Source: Pseudarthrobacter chlorophenolicus A6
Lineage (GTDB): Bacteria; Actinomycetota; Actinomycetes; Actinomycetales; Micrococcaceae
Assembly: GCF_000022025.1 (NCBI RefSeq)
Contig: NC_011886.1
Span: forward strand, 4,075,942-4,139,941
Direction: 5' to 3'
Length of the DNA: 64,000 nucleotides
The notes below the pieces were generated by a model. The model saw only the letters and a program-made list of their open reading frames with translations, searched no databases and was not told the origin of the DNA. Below are positions 1-9,000 of this stretch, piece after piece (positions within the stretch are counted from its first letter, which is position 1; each line of letters starts with the position of its first letter). The position numbers and the translations under genes are program-made.

Positions 1-105
1 GATGACGTGCCGGATCACGGACACAGCTGGAACTGCTTGCACCGTGGCCGGACCGCCGTTCCATCTGCGCTAAGCTAAGTTCTGCCCCGCAGATGCGGCG
101 GCAAC

Positions 106-179
106 GCGGCTGTAGCTCAATGGTAGAGCGCTAGCTTCCCAAGCTTGATACGCGGGTTCGATTCCCGTCAGCCGCTCCA
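106..179 (+). tRNA. tRNA-Gly (anticodon CCC), CCA encoded
   Basis: The sequence folds as a full cloverleaf. Acceptor arms GCGGCTG (106-112) and CAGCCGC (169-175) pair perfectly, the D-arm is GCTC/GAGC, the anticodon loop TTCCCAA gives CCC, and the T-arm carries TTCGATT. Discriminator T176 is followed by an encoded CCA at 177-179. The anticodon stem CTAGC/GCTTG has one T-T mismatch. A TAAGCT box at 71-76 may be the -10 element; no convincing -35 was seen. Confidence 0.95.
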
Positions 180-298
180 GTGTTCCAGGCCCCGGCACCG
201 CGGACGCCGCCGGCACCCGGCCTTCCCGCCCGGCCATTAGGTCCGCCCGTGTAAGGTCGGAAGCCAGGAACCTCTTCGGTTCCGCTACAGGAGCAATC

Positions 299-439
299 AT
301 GGCTGACAAGTCCCCGCGTCAAACAGCATCCAAGAAATCCGGCAAGTCCATCAAGGAAAAGCGCGCTGACAAAAGGGCCGCCGCCGCGCCGGCCAGCTCT
401 ATCGATACCACCCCCGGCAAGGCAACCAAAAAGAAGTGA
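299..439 (+). CDS. Small lysine/alanine-rich basic protein (46 aa), hypothetical
   Basis: The ATG at 299 follows a good ribosome-binding site (AGGAG, about 289-293) and opens a 46-codon frame ending TGA at 437-439. The product is very basic: lysine runs at both ends, an Ala-rich middle and a KKK C-terminus. It has no membrane segment or cysteine. Its stop overlaps the GTG start of the next gene in a GTGA junction, so the two are probably translationally coupled. It could be a nucleic-acid-binding or ribosome-associated microprotein, but no family is recognised. Confidence 0.7.
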   Translation: MADKSPRQTASKKSGKSIKEKRADKRAAAAPASSIDTTPGKATKKK

Positions 440-1614
440 GCGGCCAACAAACCCGGCTGAGCCTGGGCATCCTGGCCTCCACCCGGAAACCCGACGAACG
501 CCGCCTGCCCATCCACCCACTGCATTTCGGCCGGATTCCCCCGGAATTGCGGGAGCGCATCATCCTGGAACATGGCTACGGCGAGCGTTTCGGCGTAGGG
601 GATGCCCACCTGGCCACCCTGGTGGGGAGAATCGTGCCCCGGGCGACGCTGCTTGCAGAGGCCGACGTGGTGCTCCTGCCCAAGCCGCAGCCCGAAGACC
701 TGGCGGAACTCCGCGACGGCCAGGTCCTGTGGGGGTGGCCGCACTGTGTCCAGGACCGGGCCATCACCCAGCTGTCCATCGACAAGAAGCTGACCCTCAT
801 CGCGTTCGAGGCAATGAACCACTGGGCCAGCGACGGCGGCTTTGGCCTGCATGTCTTCCACAAGAACAATGAGCTGGCCGGCTACTGCTCGGTGCTCCAC
901 GCGCTTTCGCTTACCGGTTCCACCGGTGACTACGGCCGCCGACTCAGCGCCGTGGTTATCGGTTTCGGTGCCACCGCCCGCGGTGCCGTAACCGCCCTGA
1001 ACGCCCACGGCGTGCACGACGTCCAAGTGCTGACCAACCGTGGAATCGCGGCGGTGGGCGCCCCGATCCATTCAGTGAACATCGTGCAGTTCGACCATGA
1101 CGACGAAGCTCCTTTCCTGAGCCAGGTCATCACCGAGCGGGGGCGGCTGCCGCTGGCGCCGTTCCTGGCCGAGAGCGACATCGTGGTCAACTGCACGCTG
1201 CAGGATCCCAACAATCCGCTGACCTACCTCCAGACGGAAGACCTCGCGGCCTTCAGCCCGGGGAGCCTGATCGTAGACGTCTCCTGTGATGAAGGCATGG
1301 GGTTCAGCTGGGCCCGCTCCACTACCTTTGCCGAGCCGATGTTTACGGTGGGCAACCACATCAACTACTACGCGGTGGACCACAGCCCGTCCTACCTCTG
1401 GAACTCCTCCAGTTGGGAGATCAGCCAGGCCCTGCTGCCGTTCCTTGAGCCGGTGCTCGGCGGCCCGGCCGAGTGGGACCGCAACGAGACCCTGGCGCGG
1501 GCCATCGAAATCCGCGCCGGCGTGGTCCTCAACAAAAGCGTGCTCGAGTTCCAGCAGCGGGAGGCAGACTACCCACACTCCGCCAGGAACCCGGATCTGG
1601 CCGGGCAGACCTGA
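436..1614 (+). CDS. AlaDH/PNT-family dehydrogenase, N5-(carboxyethyl)ornithine synthase-like
   Basis: This 392-aa protein resembles the alanine dehydrogenase/transhydrogenase superfamily. The N-terminal domain has the early Lys/Arg-rich substrate motif (STRKPDERRLPIHP) and a GYGERFG stretch. A Rossmann segment (VVIGFGATARGAV, about 175-187) would bind NAD(P). The late VDVSCDEGMG segment resembles N5-(carboxyethyl)ornithine synthases, which reductively condense an amino acid with pyruvate, more than classical Ald. The GTG at 436 overlaps the stop of the upstream basic protein; no strong Shine-Dalgarno is seen, fitting coupling. Substrate is not determinable; an alanine or saccharopine dehydrogenase relative is the alternative. 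Confidence 0.75.
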   Translation: MSGQQTRLSLGILASTRKPDERRLPIHPLHFGRIPPELRERIILEHGYGERFGVGDAHLATLVGRIVPRATLLAEADVVLLPKPQPEDLAELRDGQVLWGWPHCVQDRAITQLSIDKKLTLIAFEAMNHWASDGGFGLHVFHKNNELAGYCSVLHALSLTGSTGDYGRRLSAVVIGFGATARGAVTALNAHGVHDVQVLTNRGIAAVGAPIHSVNIVQFDHDDEAPFLSQVITERGRLPLAPFLAESDIVVNCTLQDPNNPLTYLQTEDLAAFSPGSLIVDVSCDEGMGFSWARSTTFAEPMFTVGNHINYYAVDHSPSYLWNSSSWEISQALLPFLEPVLGGPAEWDRNETLARAIEIRAGVVLNKSVLEFQQREADYPHSARNPDLAGQT

Positions 1615-1798
1615 CCTCTGGCCCTAAGCAGGCCGCCGGCCGGTCCGTGCTCCTGCCGGGCCGCCGCCGGCATGGCCACACTTTTGCCCCATCCGGCGAC
1701 GGTTTTGCGGTCGGTGAACGCCCGGCCTTCGGCCCCCACTTTCTCCTGCCTCCGGGCGTAGGGTCGCAAAGCAAGCGAACCCGTACGTAAGGACTGTC

Positions 1799-3049
1799 AT
1801 GACAAAGGTTTTGGACGACGTTGCCGCGGTGGCACAGGACCTCGCCGGAGTTTACGAGGATCTGCACCAACATCCCGAGCTGTCCGGAGCCGAAGTCCGG
1901 ACCGCCGGGATCGTGGCCGAACGGCTCACCGGGCTGGGCTGGGAGGTCAGCGCCGGGGTGGGCGGGACCGGCGTCGTAGGCGTCCTGCGGAACGGGGACG
2001 GACCCACAGTGATGCTCCGAGCGGACATGGACGGCCTTCCTGTCCTGGAGAAGTCAGGGCTTGGCTACGCCAGCACGGCTCGCGGCACCAGTCCCGACGG
2101 CGCCGACGTTCCCGTGATGCATGCGTGCGGCCACGACGTCCATGTGACCTGTCTCCTCGGTGCGGCTGCGCTGTTCAGCGCCCATCTCCCGGCTTGGTCC
2201 GGAACCATCGTGGCGGTGTTCCAGCCTGCCGAGGAAACCGGCGCCGGCGCCCGCGACATGGTGGCGGACGGCCTCTTTGAGCATTTCCCCGTGCCGGACG
2301 TTGTCATGGGACAGCATGTGGCCCCGTTCCCGGCCGGTGCGCTGGGCGTACATGCCGGACCTGCCTTCGCCGGGTCCGACAGCTTCTCGGTGACGCTGTT
2401 CGGCCGGAGTGGCCACGGCTCCCGTCCGGAAACCACCGTGGATCCTGTGGTGATGGCCGCGGCCACCATCATGCGGCTGCAGGGGCTGGTATCCCGCGAG
2501 ATCGGCGGCAACGAAACGGCTGTCCTCACCGTCGGCCAGCTCAACGCCGGCACCAAGGACAACATCATTCCCGACGAGGCCCGGCTGGGCATCAGCATAC
2601 GGACCGCGGATCCGGCGGTCCGGGAGCGGATGATCAGCGGCATGACCCGAATCATCAACGGCGAGGCCGCGGCTTCCGGGGCGCCCCAGCCGCCCTCGAT
2701 CACCGCCGGGCAGCACTTTCCCGTGGTGGTCAACAACCACGACGCCACCGCCCGCGTACGCGAGGCGTTTGCCGCGAAGCTGGGCGGCGCCGTCGATCCT
2801 GGCCCCGTCACCGGCAGCGAGGACGTGGGCACCCTCGCCACAGCCGCAGGGGCACCTTTGGTGTACTGGCTGCTGGGTGGCACTGATCCCGAGGCGTACG
2901 GCAGGGCGGTCCAGGACGGGACGGTGGCATCCACCATCCCGTCCAACCACTCACCGAGTTTTGCCCCCGTCATCCGCCCCACGCTCGACGCCGGGATCTC
3001 GGCGCTGGTGGTGGCCGCGTTCGCGTGGGTAGGAAGCCCCGAAGATTAG
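1799..3049 (+). CDS. M20-family amidohydrolase (hippurate hydrolase/aminoacylase-like)
   Basis: This 416-aa metallopeptidase-fold protein has the family zinc ligands: HACGHD (about 104-109), QPAEETGAGA (about 142-151), GQHVAPFP and a C-terminal NHSPSFAP. M20D enzymes hydrolyse N-acyl amino acids or related amides in the cytoplasm. There is no signal peptide. The ATG at 1799 has AAGGA about 7-11 nt upstream. The gene stands alone, and its stop overlaps the convergent MFS gene by 4 bases. The precise acyl-amino-acid substrate cannot be told from sequence. Confidence 0.88.
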   Translation: MTKVLDDVAAVAQDLAGVYEDLHQHPELSGAEVRTAGIVAERLTGLGWEVSAGVGGTGVVGVLRNGDGPTVMLRADMDGLPVLEKSGLGYASTARGTSPDGADVPVMHACGHDVHVTCLLGAAALFSAHLPAWSGTIVAVFQPAEETGAGARDMVADGLFEHFPVPDVVMGQHVAPFPAGALGVHAGPAFAGSDSFSVTLFGRSGHGSRPETTVDPVVMAAATIMRLQGLVSREIGGNETAVLTVGQLNAGTKDNIIPDEARLGISIRTADPAVRERMISGMTRIINGEAAASGAPQPPSITAGQHFPVVVNNHDATARVREAFAAKLGGAVDPGPVTGSEDVGTLATAAGAPLVYWLLGGTDPEAYGRAVQDGTVASTIPSNHSPSFAPVIRPTLDAGISALVVAAFAWVGSPED

Positions 3050-4473
3050 GACGAGGCAGGCGCCGTCCGGTCCACGATCCGGATCGGCCGGCGCCGGTCC
3101 CGCACGTCCACTTTCAGGGTCAGCGCGCCCTTCCGCGCCAGGACAATGCCCACCACAACGGCCGCGGCCGCAGGGACCCCGCCGGAGACCAGGAGCGCCA
3201 TGTGCGGGTCGGCGTGTTCGGCGATCCATCCGAGCATCGGCCCGCCCAGTGCCTGGCCGCCAATGAGCACCATGATGTACAGGCTCATGACGCGGCCGCG
3301 GATCCCCATGTTTGAGCTGATCTGCACCAGCTGGTTGGAGCCGGTGAGGAACATCAGGCACCAGAACCCGGACAGCACCATCACGGCACCGAACGTTGCC
3401 AGCGAGGGCGCCAGCGCGGCCAGGCACAGCATGGCCCCGTACATTCCGGCGCAGAACACCACCGAGCGCAGCCGCAGTTGCCGCCGCCTGGTCGAGGCTA
3501 TGGCGCCGGCCAGGGCGCCGAGGGCCACCAGCGCGTTGAGGAGGCCATATCCGCCGGCGCCCACACGGAAGACATGGTCGGCAAAGGCTGCGAGGATCAC
3601 CGGCAGGCTCATGGCGAACACGGAAATGAATCCGGCCATCAGCCACGGCCAGTAGATGGTGGGCTTGCCCAGCGCGTACCGCAGCCCTTCGCGCAGCATG
3701 CCCTTGCTCTTGGGGGTGGGGGCGCTGACGTGCAACTGGTCCTTGCGGAGGATCAGGAGCATCGCCACCGTGGAGCAGCAGGCCACCGCGTTGGCTGCGA
3801 ACGCCCAGCCTGCACCCACCGCGGTGAGGAGCAGTCCGGCCAGTGCAGGCCCGATCAGCCCGCCCAGCTGGAACGTGGTGGAGTTGACGCTGATGGCGTT
3901 GCGCAGGTGGGTGGGACCCACCAGTTCGTTGACGAAAACCTGGCGCGCGGGCTGGTCGAGCACTGTAACAAGGCCCAGTACCAGGGCGATCACGTAGACG
4001 TGCCACACCGCGATGGCGCCGGTCAGGGCGAGCGTGGCCAGCAGGGCAGCCAGGACCGCGGCGACGCCCTGGCACAGAATCAGGATCTTCCGTTTGGCGA
4101 ACCGGTCGGCAATCATGCCGCCCCACGGCCCCAGCACCAGCGACGGCAGGAACTGCAGCGCCACCGTGAATCCCACGGCGGTGACGGATCCGGACAGCTG
4201 GAGGACCAGCCAGTCCTGGGCGATGCGCTGCATCCAGATGGCGATGACGGCGATGAAGTGGCCCACCGCGAAGATGCGGAAGTTGGGAACGCTGAGGGAA
4301 ATGAACGTGTGTTTCCACGGCAGGCGTTCCGCGACGACGGGCAGCGGCTGGGTGAGCGCGTCCCGCTTCCGGACGTCGGGGGCTTGCGGGGTGGACGGCA
4401 GGGCTGGTGCTGAACTCGCGGAATCGATGACGGGCTGGCTGACGGTTGCCGACGACGGCGGTGGGGGTGCCAC
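3046..4473 (-). CDS. MFS transporter (MFS_3/EntS-like exporter)
   Basis: The 475-aa product has a roughly 55-residue Pro/Ala/Ser-rich cytoplasmic N-terminus, then about 12 predicted transmembrane helices. The loop motif between TM2 and TM3 (GGMIADRFAKRKIL) is the MFS signature in a form typical of the MFS_3 group of drug or siderophore exporters. The gene is divergent from the LysR gene at 4595, with a T-N11-A palindrome between them, so the regulator probably controls it. The first ATG was kept, but a start nearer the helical core is possible. Confidence 0.82.
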   Translation of the reverse strand: MAPPPPSSATVSQPVIDSASSAPALPSTPQAPDVRKRDALTQPLPVVAERLPWKHTFISLSVPNFRIFAVGHFIAVIAIWMQRIAQDWLVLQLSGSVTAVGFTVALQFLPSLVLGPWGGMIADRFAKRKILILCQGVAAVLAALLATLALTGAIAVWHVYVIALVLGLVTVLDQPARQVFVNELVGPTHLRNAISVNSTTFQLGGLIGPALAGLLLTAVGAGWAFAANAVACCSTVAMLLILRKDQLHVSAPTPKSKGMLREGLRYALGKPTIYWPWLMAGFISVFAMSLPVILAAFADHVFRVGAGGYGLLNALVALGALAGAIASTRRRQLRLRSVVFCAGMYGAMLCLAALAPSLATFGAVMVLSGFWCLMFLTGSNQLVQISSNMGIRGRVMSLYIMVLIGGQALGGPMLGWIAEHADPHMALLVSGGVPAAAAVVVGIVLARKGALTLKVDVRDRRRPIRIVDRTAPASS

Positions 4474-4565
4474 AGGTTTGTCCTCAAAGTGGGTGCGGTC
4501 CGGGATGCCCTTAACGCTATGGTGGCGCTAACAGATTATGGAGACGTATTGTCCCTATAACTCGT

Positions 4566-4580
4566 ATTGCGAACCGCAAT
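4566..4580. promoter_or_regulatory. Candidate LysR operator (T-N11-A palindrome)
   Basis: ATTGCG-AAC-CGCAAT is a perfect 6-3-6 inverted repeat that fits the LysR T-N11-A consensus (T4567, A4579). It lies 15 bases before the LysR start and about 95 bases from the divergent MFS start. This is the usual autoregulatory position. Confidence 0.6.
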
Positions 4581-4594
4581 GCAACGCGCAGCCG

Positions 4595-5461
4595 ATGGAG
4601 TCCACCGTGTTCGAACCAGCCCAACTCCGGTCATTCCTGGCCGTCGCCGAAACCCTGAGCTTCACCAAGGCCGCGGACCGGCTGGGGCTGGCACAGCCCA
4701 CCATCAGCCAGCACATCCGTAAGTTGGAATCCGCCGCCAAGCGCGTCCTCATCACCAGGGACACCCGGGACGTGCGGTTGACGGACAACGGGGACGCCAT
4801 GGCGGGGTTCGCCAGGAACATCCTCTCGGCCCACGACGCCGCGGCCCGCTACTTTTCCGGCTCGGCCATGCGGGGCCGGCTGCGTTTCGGCACCGCTGAC
4901 GATCTGGCCATCACCGGGCTGCCCCGGATCCTGCGCGAGTTCCGGCAGATCTACCCGCAGATCAACCTCGAACTGACGGTGGGCCAAAGCGACCAGCTCT
5001 ACCGCAAGCTCAATGCGGGGCAGCTGGACCTGGTGTTCGTCAAGTGGGTGGCGGGGGCCAAGGACGGCACCGTGGTCCAGCACGATTCCTTCTCCTGGGT
5101 GGGCCTCGAACAGACGTCCCTCGAACCGGGCGCGCCGGTGCCGCTGATCGCCTACCCCTCCCCCAGCCTCAGCCGAAAACTCGCCATCGACGCGCTTGAA
5201 GCGCACGGCCGGACCTGGCGGATCACCTGCACCACCCGCCAGATCAGCGGGGTCCTGGCCGCCGTCCGGGCCGGAATCGGGGTGGCCGTCATGCCGTCGT
5301 CCCTGGTACCGGAGGACCTGAAAATCATCACCCGCCGGTTCGACCTGCCGGCGGTGGGCGACGTGGATTTCACCCTCATCCGGAACCCGCTGGCCAACGC
5401 GGAAGTCATCGACGCGCTCACGCAGTCCATTGTTGGGCGCATCATCAACCGCCAGGGGTGA
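4595..5461 (+). CDS. LysR-family transcriptional regulator
   Basis: A 288-aa LTTR. The N-terminal winged helix-turn-helix reads FLAVAETLSFTKAADRLGLA followed by QPTISQHIRKLE, and a periplasmic-binding-like effector domain follows (about 90-288). The open frame extends back to 4538, but the ATG at 4595 was chosen because it places the HTH at the usual distance from the N-terminus and the extra residues are Cys/Tyr-rich and unlike the family. It is divergent from the MFS exporter, with the dyad at 4566-4580 just upstream, suggesting autoregulation and control of the exporter. Effector unknown. Confidence 0.88.
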   Translation: MESTVFEPAQLRSFLAVAETLSFTKAADRLGLAQPTISQHIRKLESAAKRVLITRDTRDVRLTDNGDAMAGFARNILSAHDAAARYFSGSAMRGRLRFGTADDLAITGLPRILREFRQIYPQINLELTVGQSDQLYRKLNAGQLDLVFVKWVAGAKDGTVVQHDSFSWVGLEQTSLEPGAPVPLIAYPSPSLSRKLAIDALEAHGRTWRITCTTRQISGVLAAVRAGIGVAVMPSSLVPEDLKIITRRFDLPAVGDVDFTLIRNPLANAEVIDALTQSIVGRIINRQG

Positions 5462-5608
5462 ACCTGCAAGCCGGAGCCGGGAGAAATCTTTCATTGATGT
5501 CAGATCGTTGCATAATCTATGCTGGTTTCTCCAAGGTCCAGCAGCAGGCCGGTTCTACAATTCGGGCGCGCCTGCACACCATGGCACGCCGCCCGGGACA
5601 GGCAGCCA

Positions 5609-5923
5609 ATGACGACAGCCAGGAACACCCACTTCAACGCCGCACACGCCCGCCCGCACACCAGCGTCCGGCCGGCAACGCGTCAGTCCAATCTCGGTAC
5701 CGGCCTTGCCACCACCGATTCGGGCTACATCGGCAAGCCGACCTGTGAAAAGTGCCGGACGGACGAATTTATCTACCTTGAGTCCTACATCCCGCCCACC
5801 TACCGGCACGACGGATCGGTGGCCGCACTGGGCGAGGTGGCCTACACGTGCACCCGCTGCGAGGATTTCTCGGCCCACAGCGTGCCCGTGACGTGGACTC
5901 CGCCGGGCTGGTACCTGGGGTAG
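5609..5923 (+). CDS. Small CxxC-x31-CxxC protein, hypothetical
   Basis: The 104-aa frame has two CxxC knuckles (CEKC at 46-49 and CTRC at 81-84), a spacing compatible with one zinc site in a ribbon-like fold. The C-terminus is aromatic (TWTPPGWYLG). The frame continues upstream to 5519, but the upstream residues look like shadow sequence, so the ATG at 5609 was preferred; the Shine-Dalgarno is only GGCAG-like. The gene is monocistronic and ends just before the strong hairpin at 5936-5987. No function is recognised. Confidence 0.65.
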   Translation: MTTARNTHFNAAHARPHTSVRPATRQSNLGTGLATTDSGYIGKPTCEKCRTDEFIYLESYIPPTYRHDGSVAALGEVAYTCTRCEDFSAHSVPVTWTPPGWYLG

Positions 5924-5935
5924 CTGACACACAAA

Positions 5936-5987
5936 ACCGGTGGTTGTTCTCGTCGAAACCCGGGTTTCGACAAGAACAACCACCGGT
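5936..5987. terminator. Bidirectional terminator, 26-bp palindrome with one mismatch
   Basis: Two 26-base arms with no loop pair except C5951-A5972; the centre is the perfect 20-mer GTCGAAACCCGGGTTTCGAC. T-rich runs follow on both strands (TTTTT at 5990-5994; TTTT read from 5936-5933 on the minus strand). It sits between the convergent CxxC gene and putA, as expected for a shared terminator. The unusual length and core suggest a dispersed palindromic repeat used as a terminator. Confidence 0.85.
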
Positions 5988-6008
5988 CTTTTTATGCCCT
6001 GCCGGAAC

Positions 6009-9000
6009 TTAGATGAGAGCGTCCGAAAGGTGGTTCGGCGTGCCGAAGCGGTGTGCGGTGATGCTGACAGCCTGCTCGTGCAGGAACGGCAGCAGCTCAA
6101 CCCGGCCGGCTTCGGTCACCGCGTGGGAGTAGACAGCGATGTCGGGCCGGCCGCCGGTTGCTTCCGCCAGGGCCGTAGCGTCGCCCCCCAGCAGGCGGAT
6201 GCGGGCGCCGGAGAGCTTGCCCGCCGAGGCAAGCTGCCCAGCCGAAGCCAGCCAGCCGGCGTCGGACTCCACCGTCAGGTCCACGTCGAGGCCGAGGAGT
6301 ACGGCCCGCAGCTGGGCGGGGAGTTCGACAGCGGTGGACACCGTCAGCGGCGAGCCCGCCAGTACGCCGGCGGCCGCCGTCCGCACCAGGTCCGCCAGCG
6401 GCGCACCTTCGGAGAGGCGGATGGTGACCGGAAGGTTCCTGTAGCGGAAGATGTTGCGCTCCGCGCTCAGGCCCGAGACGTCCCTGGCCGTGCCGAACTC
6501 GTTGGCCCAGGCCTCGGCGTCGGACGCCAGGGCCCGCTGCACGGACTCAAGGCGGGCCGGATCAAGGGCGGCGCCTGCGGCGTTGATGATCCGCCGGACG
6601 CCGGGGTGCGTAACCTCAGCCTTTGCGGTTGCCTCGGCGGGGGTCCAGTCGCCGAGCCCGGCCAGGTAGTTCGGCCCACCGGCCTTGGTTCCGGCGCCAA
6701 CAGCGGACTTCTTCCAGCCGCCGAACGGCTGCCGCTGCACAATGGCGCCGGTGATGCCGCGGTTGACGTACAGGTTGCCGGCCTGGATGCCGTCCAGCCA
6801 GATGCCGAGTTCCTCGGAGTTGAGCGAGTGCAGCCCTGCGGTGAGGCCGTACTCGATCTGGTTCTGGATGGCGATGGCCTCCTCGAGGTTGTCGGCGGTC
6901 ATGACACCCAGGACCGGGCCGAAGAACTCGGTGAGGTGGAAGTAGGAACCGCGCTTGACGCCGTAGCGCACGCCGGGGCTCCAGAGCTTGCCGGTGCCGT
7001 CCAGCTTCTTCGGCTCAACTGCCCAGTTTTCGCCTTCGCCCAGGGTGGTGAGCGCGTTGAGGAGCTTGCCGTTGGCGGGCTCGATGATGGGGCCCATTTG
7101 GCTGGTGGGGTCCTGCGGGTACCCAACCTTCAGCGAGGTGACGCCGTCGATCAGCTGGTTGTGGAACCGCTTGGATTTGGCTACGGAGCCAACCAGGATC
7201 ACCAGTGAAGCGGCGGAGCACTTCTGGCCGGCGTGGCCGAACGCTGAGTACGCCACGTCCTTTGCCGCCAGGTCCAGGTCGGCGCTGGGGGTGACGATGA
7301 TGGCGTTCTTGCCGCTCGTCTCGGCCAGCAGCGGCAGGTCCTTGCGGAAGGAGCGGAACAGTTCCGCGGTCTCGTAGCCGCCGGTGAGGATGACGCGGTC
7401 CACGGCCGGGTGGCTGATCAGCTGGGTGCCGAGCTCCCGCTCACCCAGCTGCACCATGGTGAGGACGTCCTTGGGGACGCCGGCTTCCCACAGGGCTTCG
7501 ACCATCACGGCGCCGCTGCGGGCGGCCTGCTTGGCAGGCTTGATGACGACGGCGGAGCCGGCGGCGAGTGCCGCGAGAGTGGACCCTGCCGGGATGGCGA
7601 CCGGGAAGTTCCACGGCGGCGTCACGACGGTGAGCTTCGCCGGGACGAACGTGGCGCCGTCGACCGCGTCCAGCTTGCGCGCGGACTCGGCGTAGTAGTG
7701 GGCAAAGTCCACTGCCTCGCTGACCTCGGGATCGCCCTGGTCGATGGTCTTGCCGGTCTCGCTGGCCATGACCTCGAGGAGGTCGGCACGGCGGGCCTCG
7801 AGGGCGTCACCGGCGCGGTGCAGGATGGCGGCACGTTCGTCGCCGGACAGTGCGCCCCAGGCCTTGCCCTTGTCGACGGCGGTTTCGATGGCCTTGTTGA
7901 GGGTGGCTTCGTCGTTGATGAAGGCCGCCTTCACCGACGCGTTACCCAGAGTGGAGCCCGGAACGCGGTCCAGGATGGCCCGGCCCCAGGTGCGGTTGGC
8001 CGGCAGGGAGGGATCAGTATCCGGGGTGTCTTTGAACCTATCGTGCGGCATCGCGACCGGCGTCAGGCTGCGGTTCTGCTGGCGGTTGGCCGGCGGCACG
8101 GTGTTGTCCAGGGACTCCAGCGAGGAGAGGAAACGCTGCTTTTCCCGCTCGAACAGGGCTTCGTTCTTATCGAGCTCGAAGACGGCGGACATGAAGTTGT
8201 CCTGGCTGGCGCCTTCTTCGAGGCGGCGGATCAGGTAGGCGATGGCGACGTCGAACTCAGCCGGATGCACCACCGGCGTGTACAGCAGGAGCGAGCCGAC
8301 GTCCTTCTTGACGGCTTCGGCCTGCCCCTGCGCCATGCCCAGCAGCATCTCGAACTCGATGCCGAACTCTACCCCGCGCTGCTTGGCCAGCAGCCAGGCG
8401 AAGGCAATATCGAACAGATTGTGGCCGGCAACGCCGATCCGGATGTTCTTGATCCGCTCCGGGTGCAGCGAGTAGTTGATGACGCTCTTGTAGCTGGTGT
8501 CGGAGTCCTGCTTCGAACCCCAGGTGGCCAGCGGCCAATCGTGCAGCGAGGCTTCCACCTGCTCCATGGGCAGGTTGGCGCCCTTGACCACGCGGACCTT
8601 GATGCCGGCGCCGCCGTTGGCCCGGCGCTCTGCGGCCCAGTCCTGCAGGCGGATCATGGCGGACAGTGCGTCCGGGAGGTAGGCCTGCAGCACGATGCCG
8701 GCTTCGAGGTCCTTGAACTCGGGCTTGTCCAGGATCCTGGTGAAGACCGCGATGGTCATGTCCAGGTCCTTGTATTCCTCCATGTCCAGGTTGATGAACT
8801 TGGCCTTGCCGCCGGTGCTGCTGCCGGGGGCGGCGAAGGAGGCAGCGCGCTGGAACAGCGGGGTGAGCTTCTCGACGACGTGTTCCACGGCTTCGTCGAA
8901 GGCCCAGGCGGAGTGCGGGGCCACGGTGGAGGAGACCTTGATGGAGACGTAGTCGACGTCGGGGCGCGCCAGCAGCGTGTGCGTGCCTTCGAGCCGGCGG

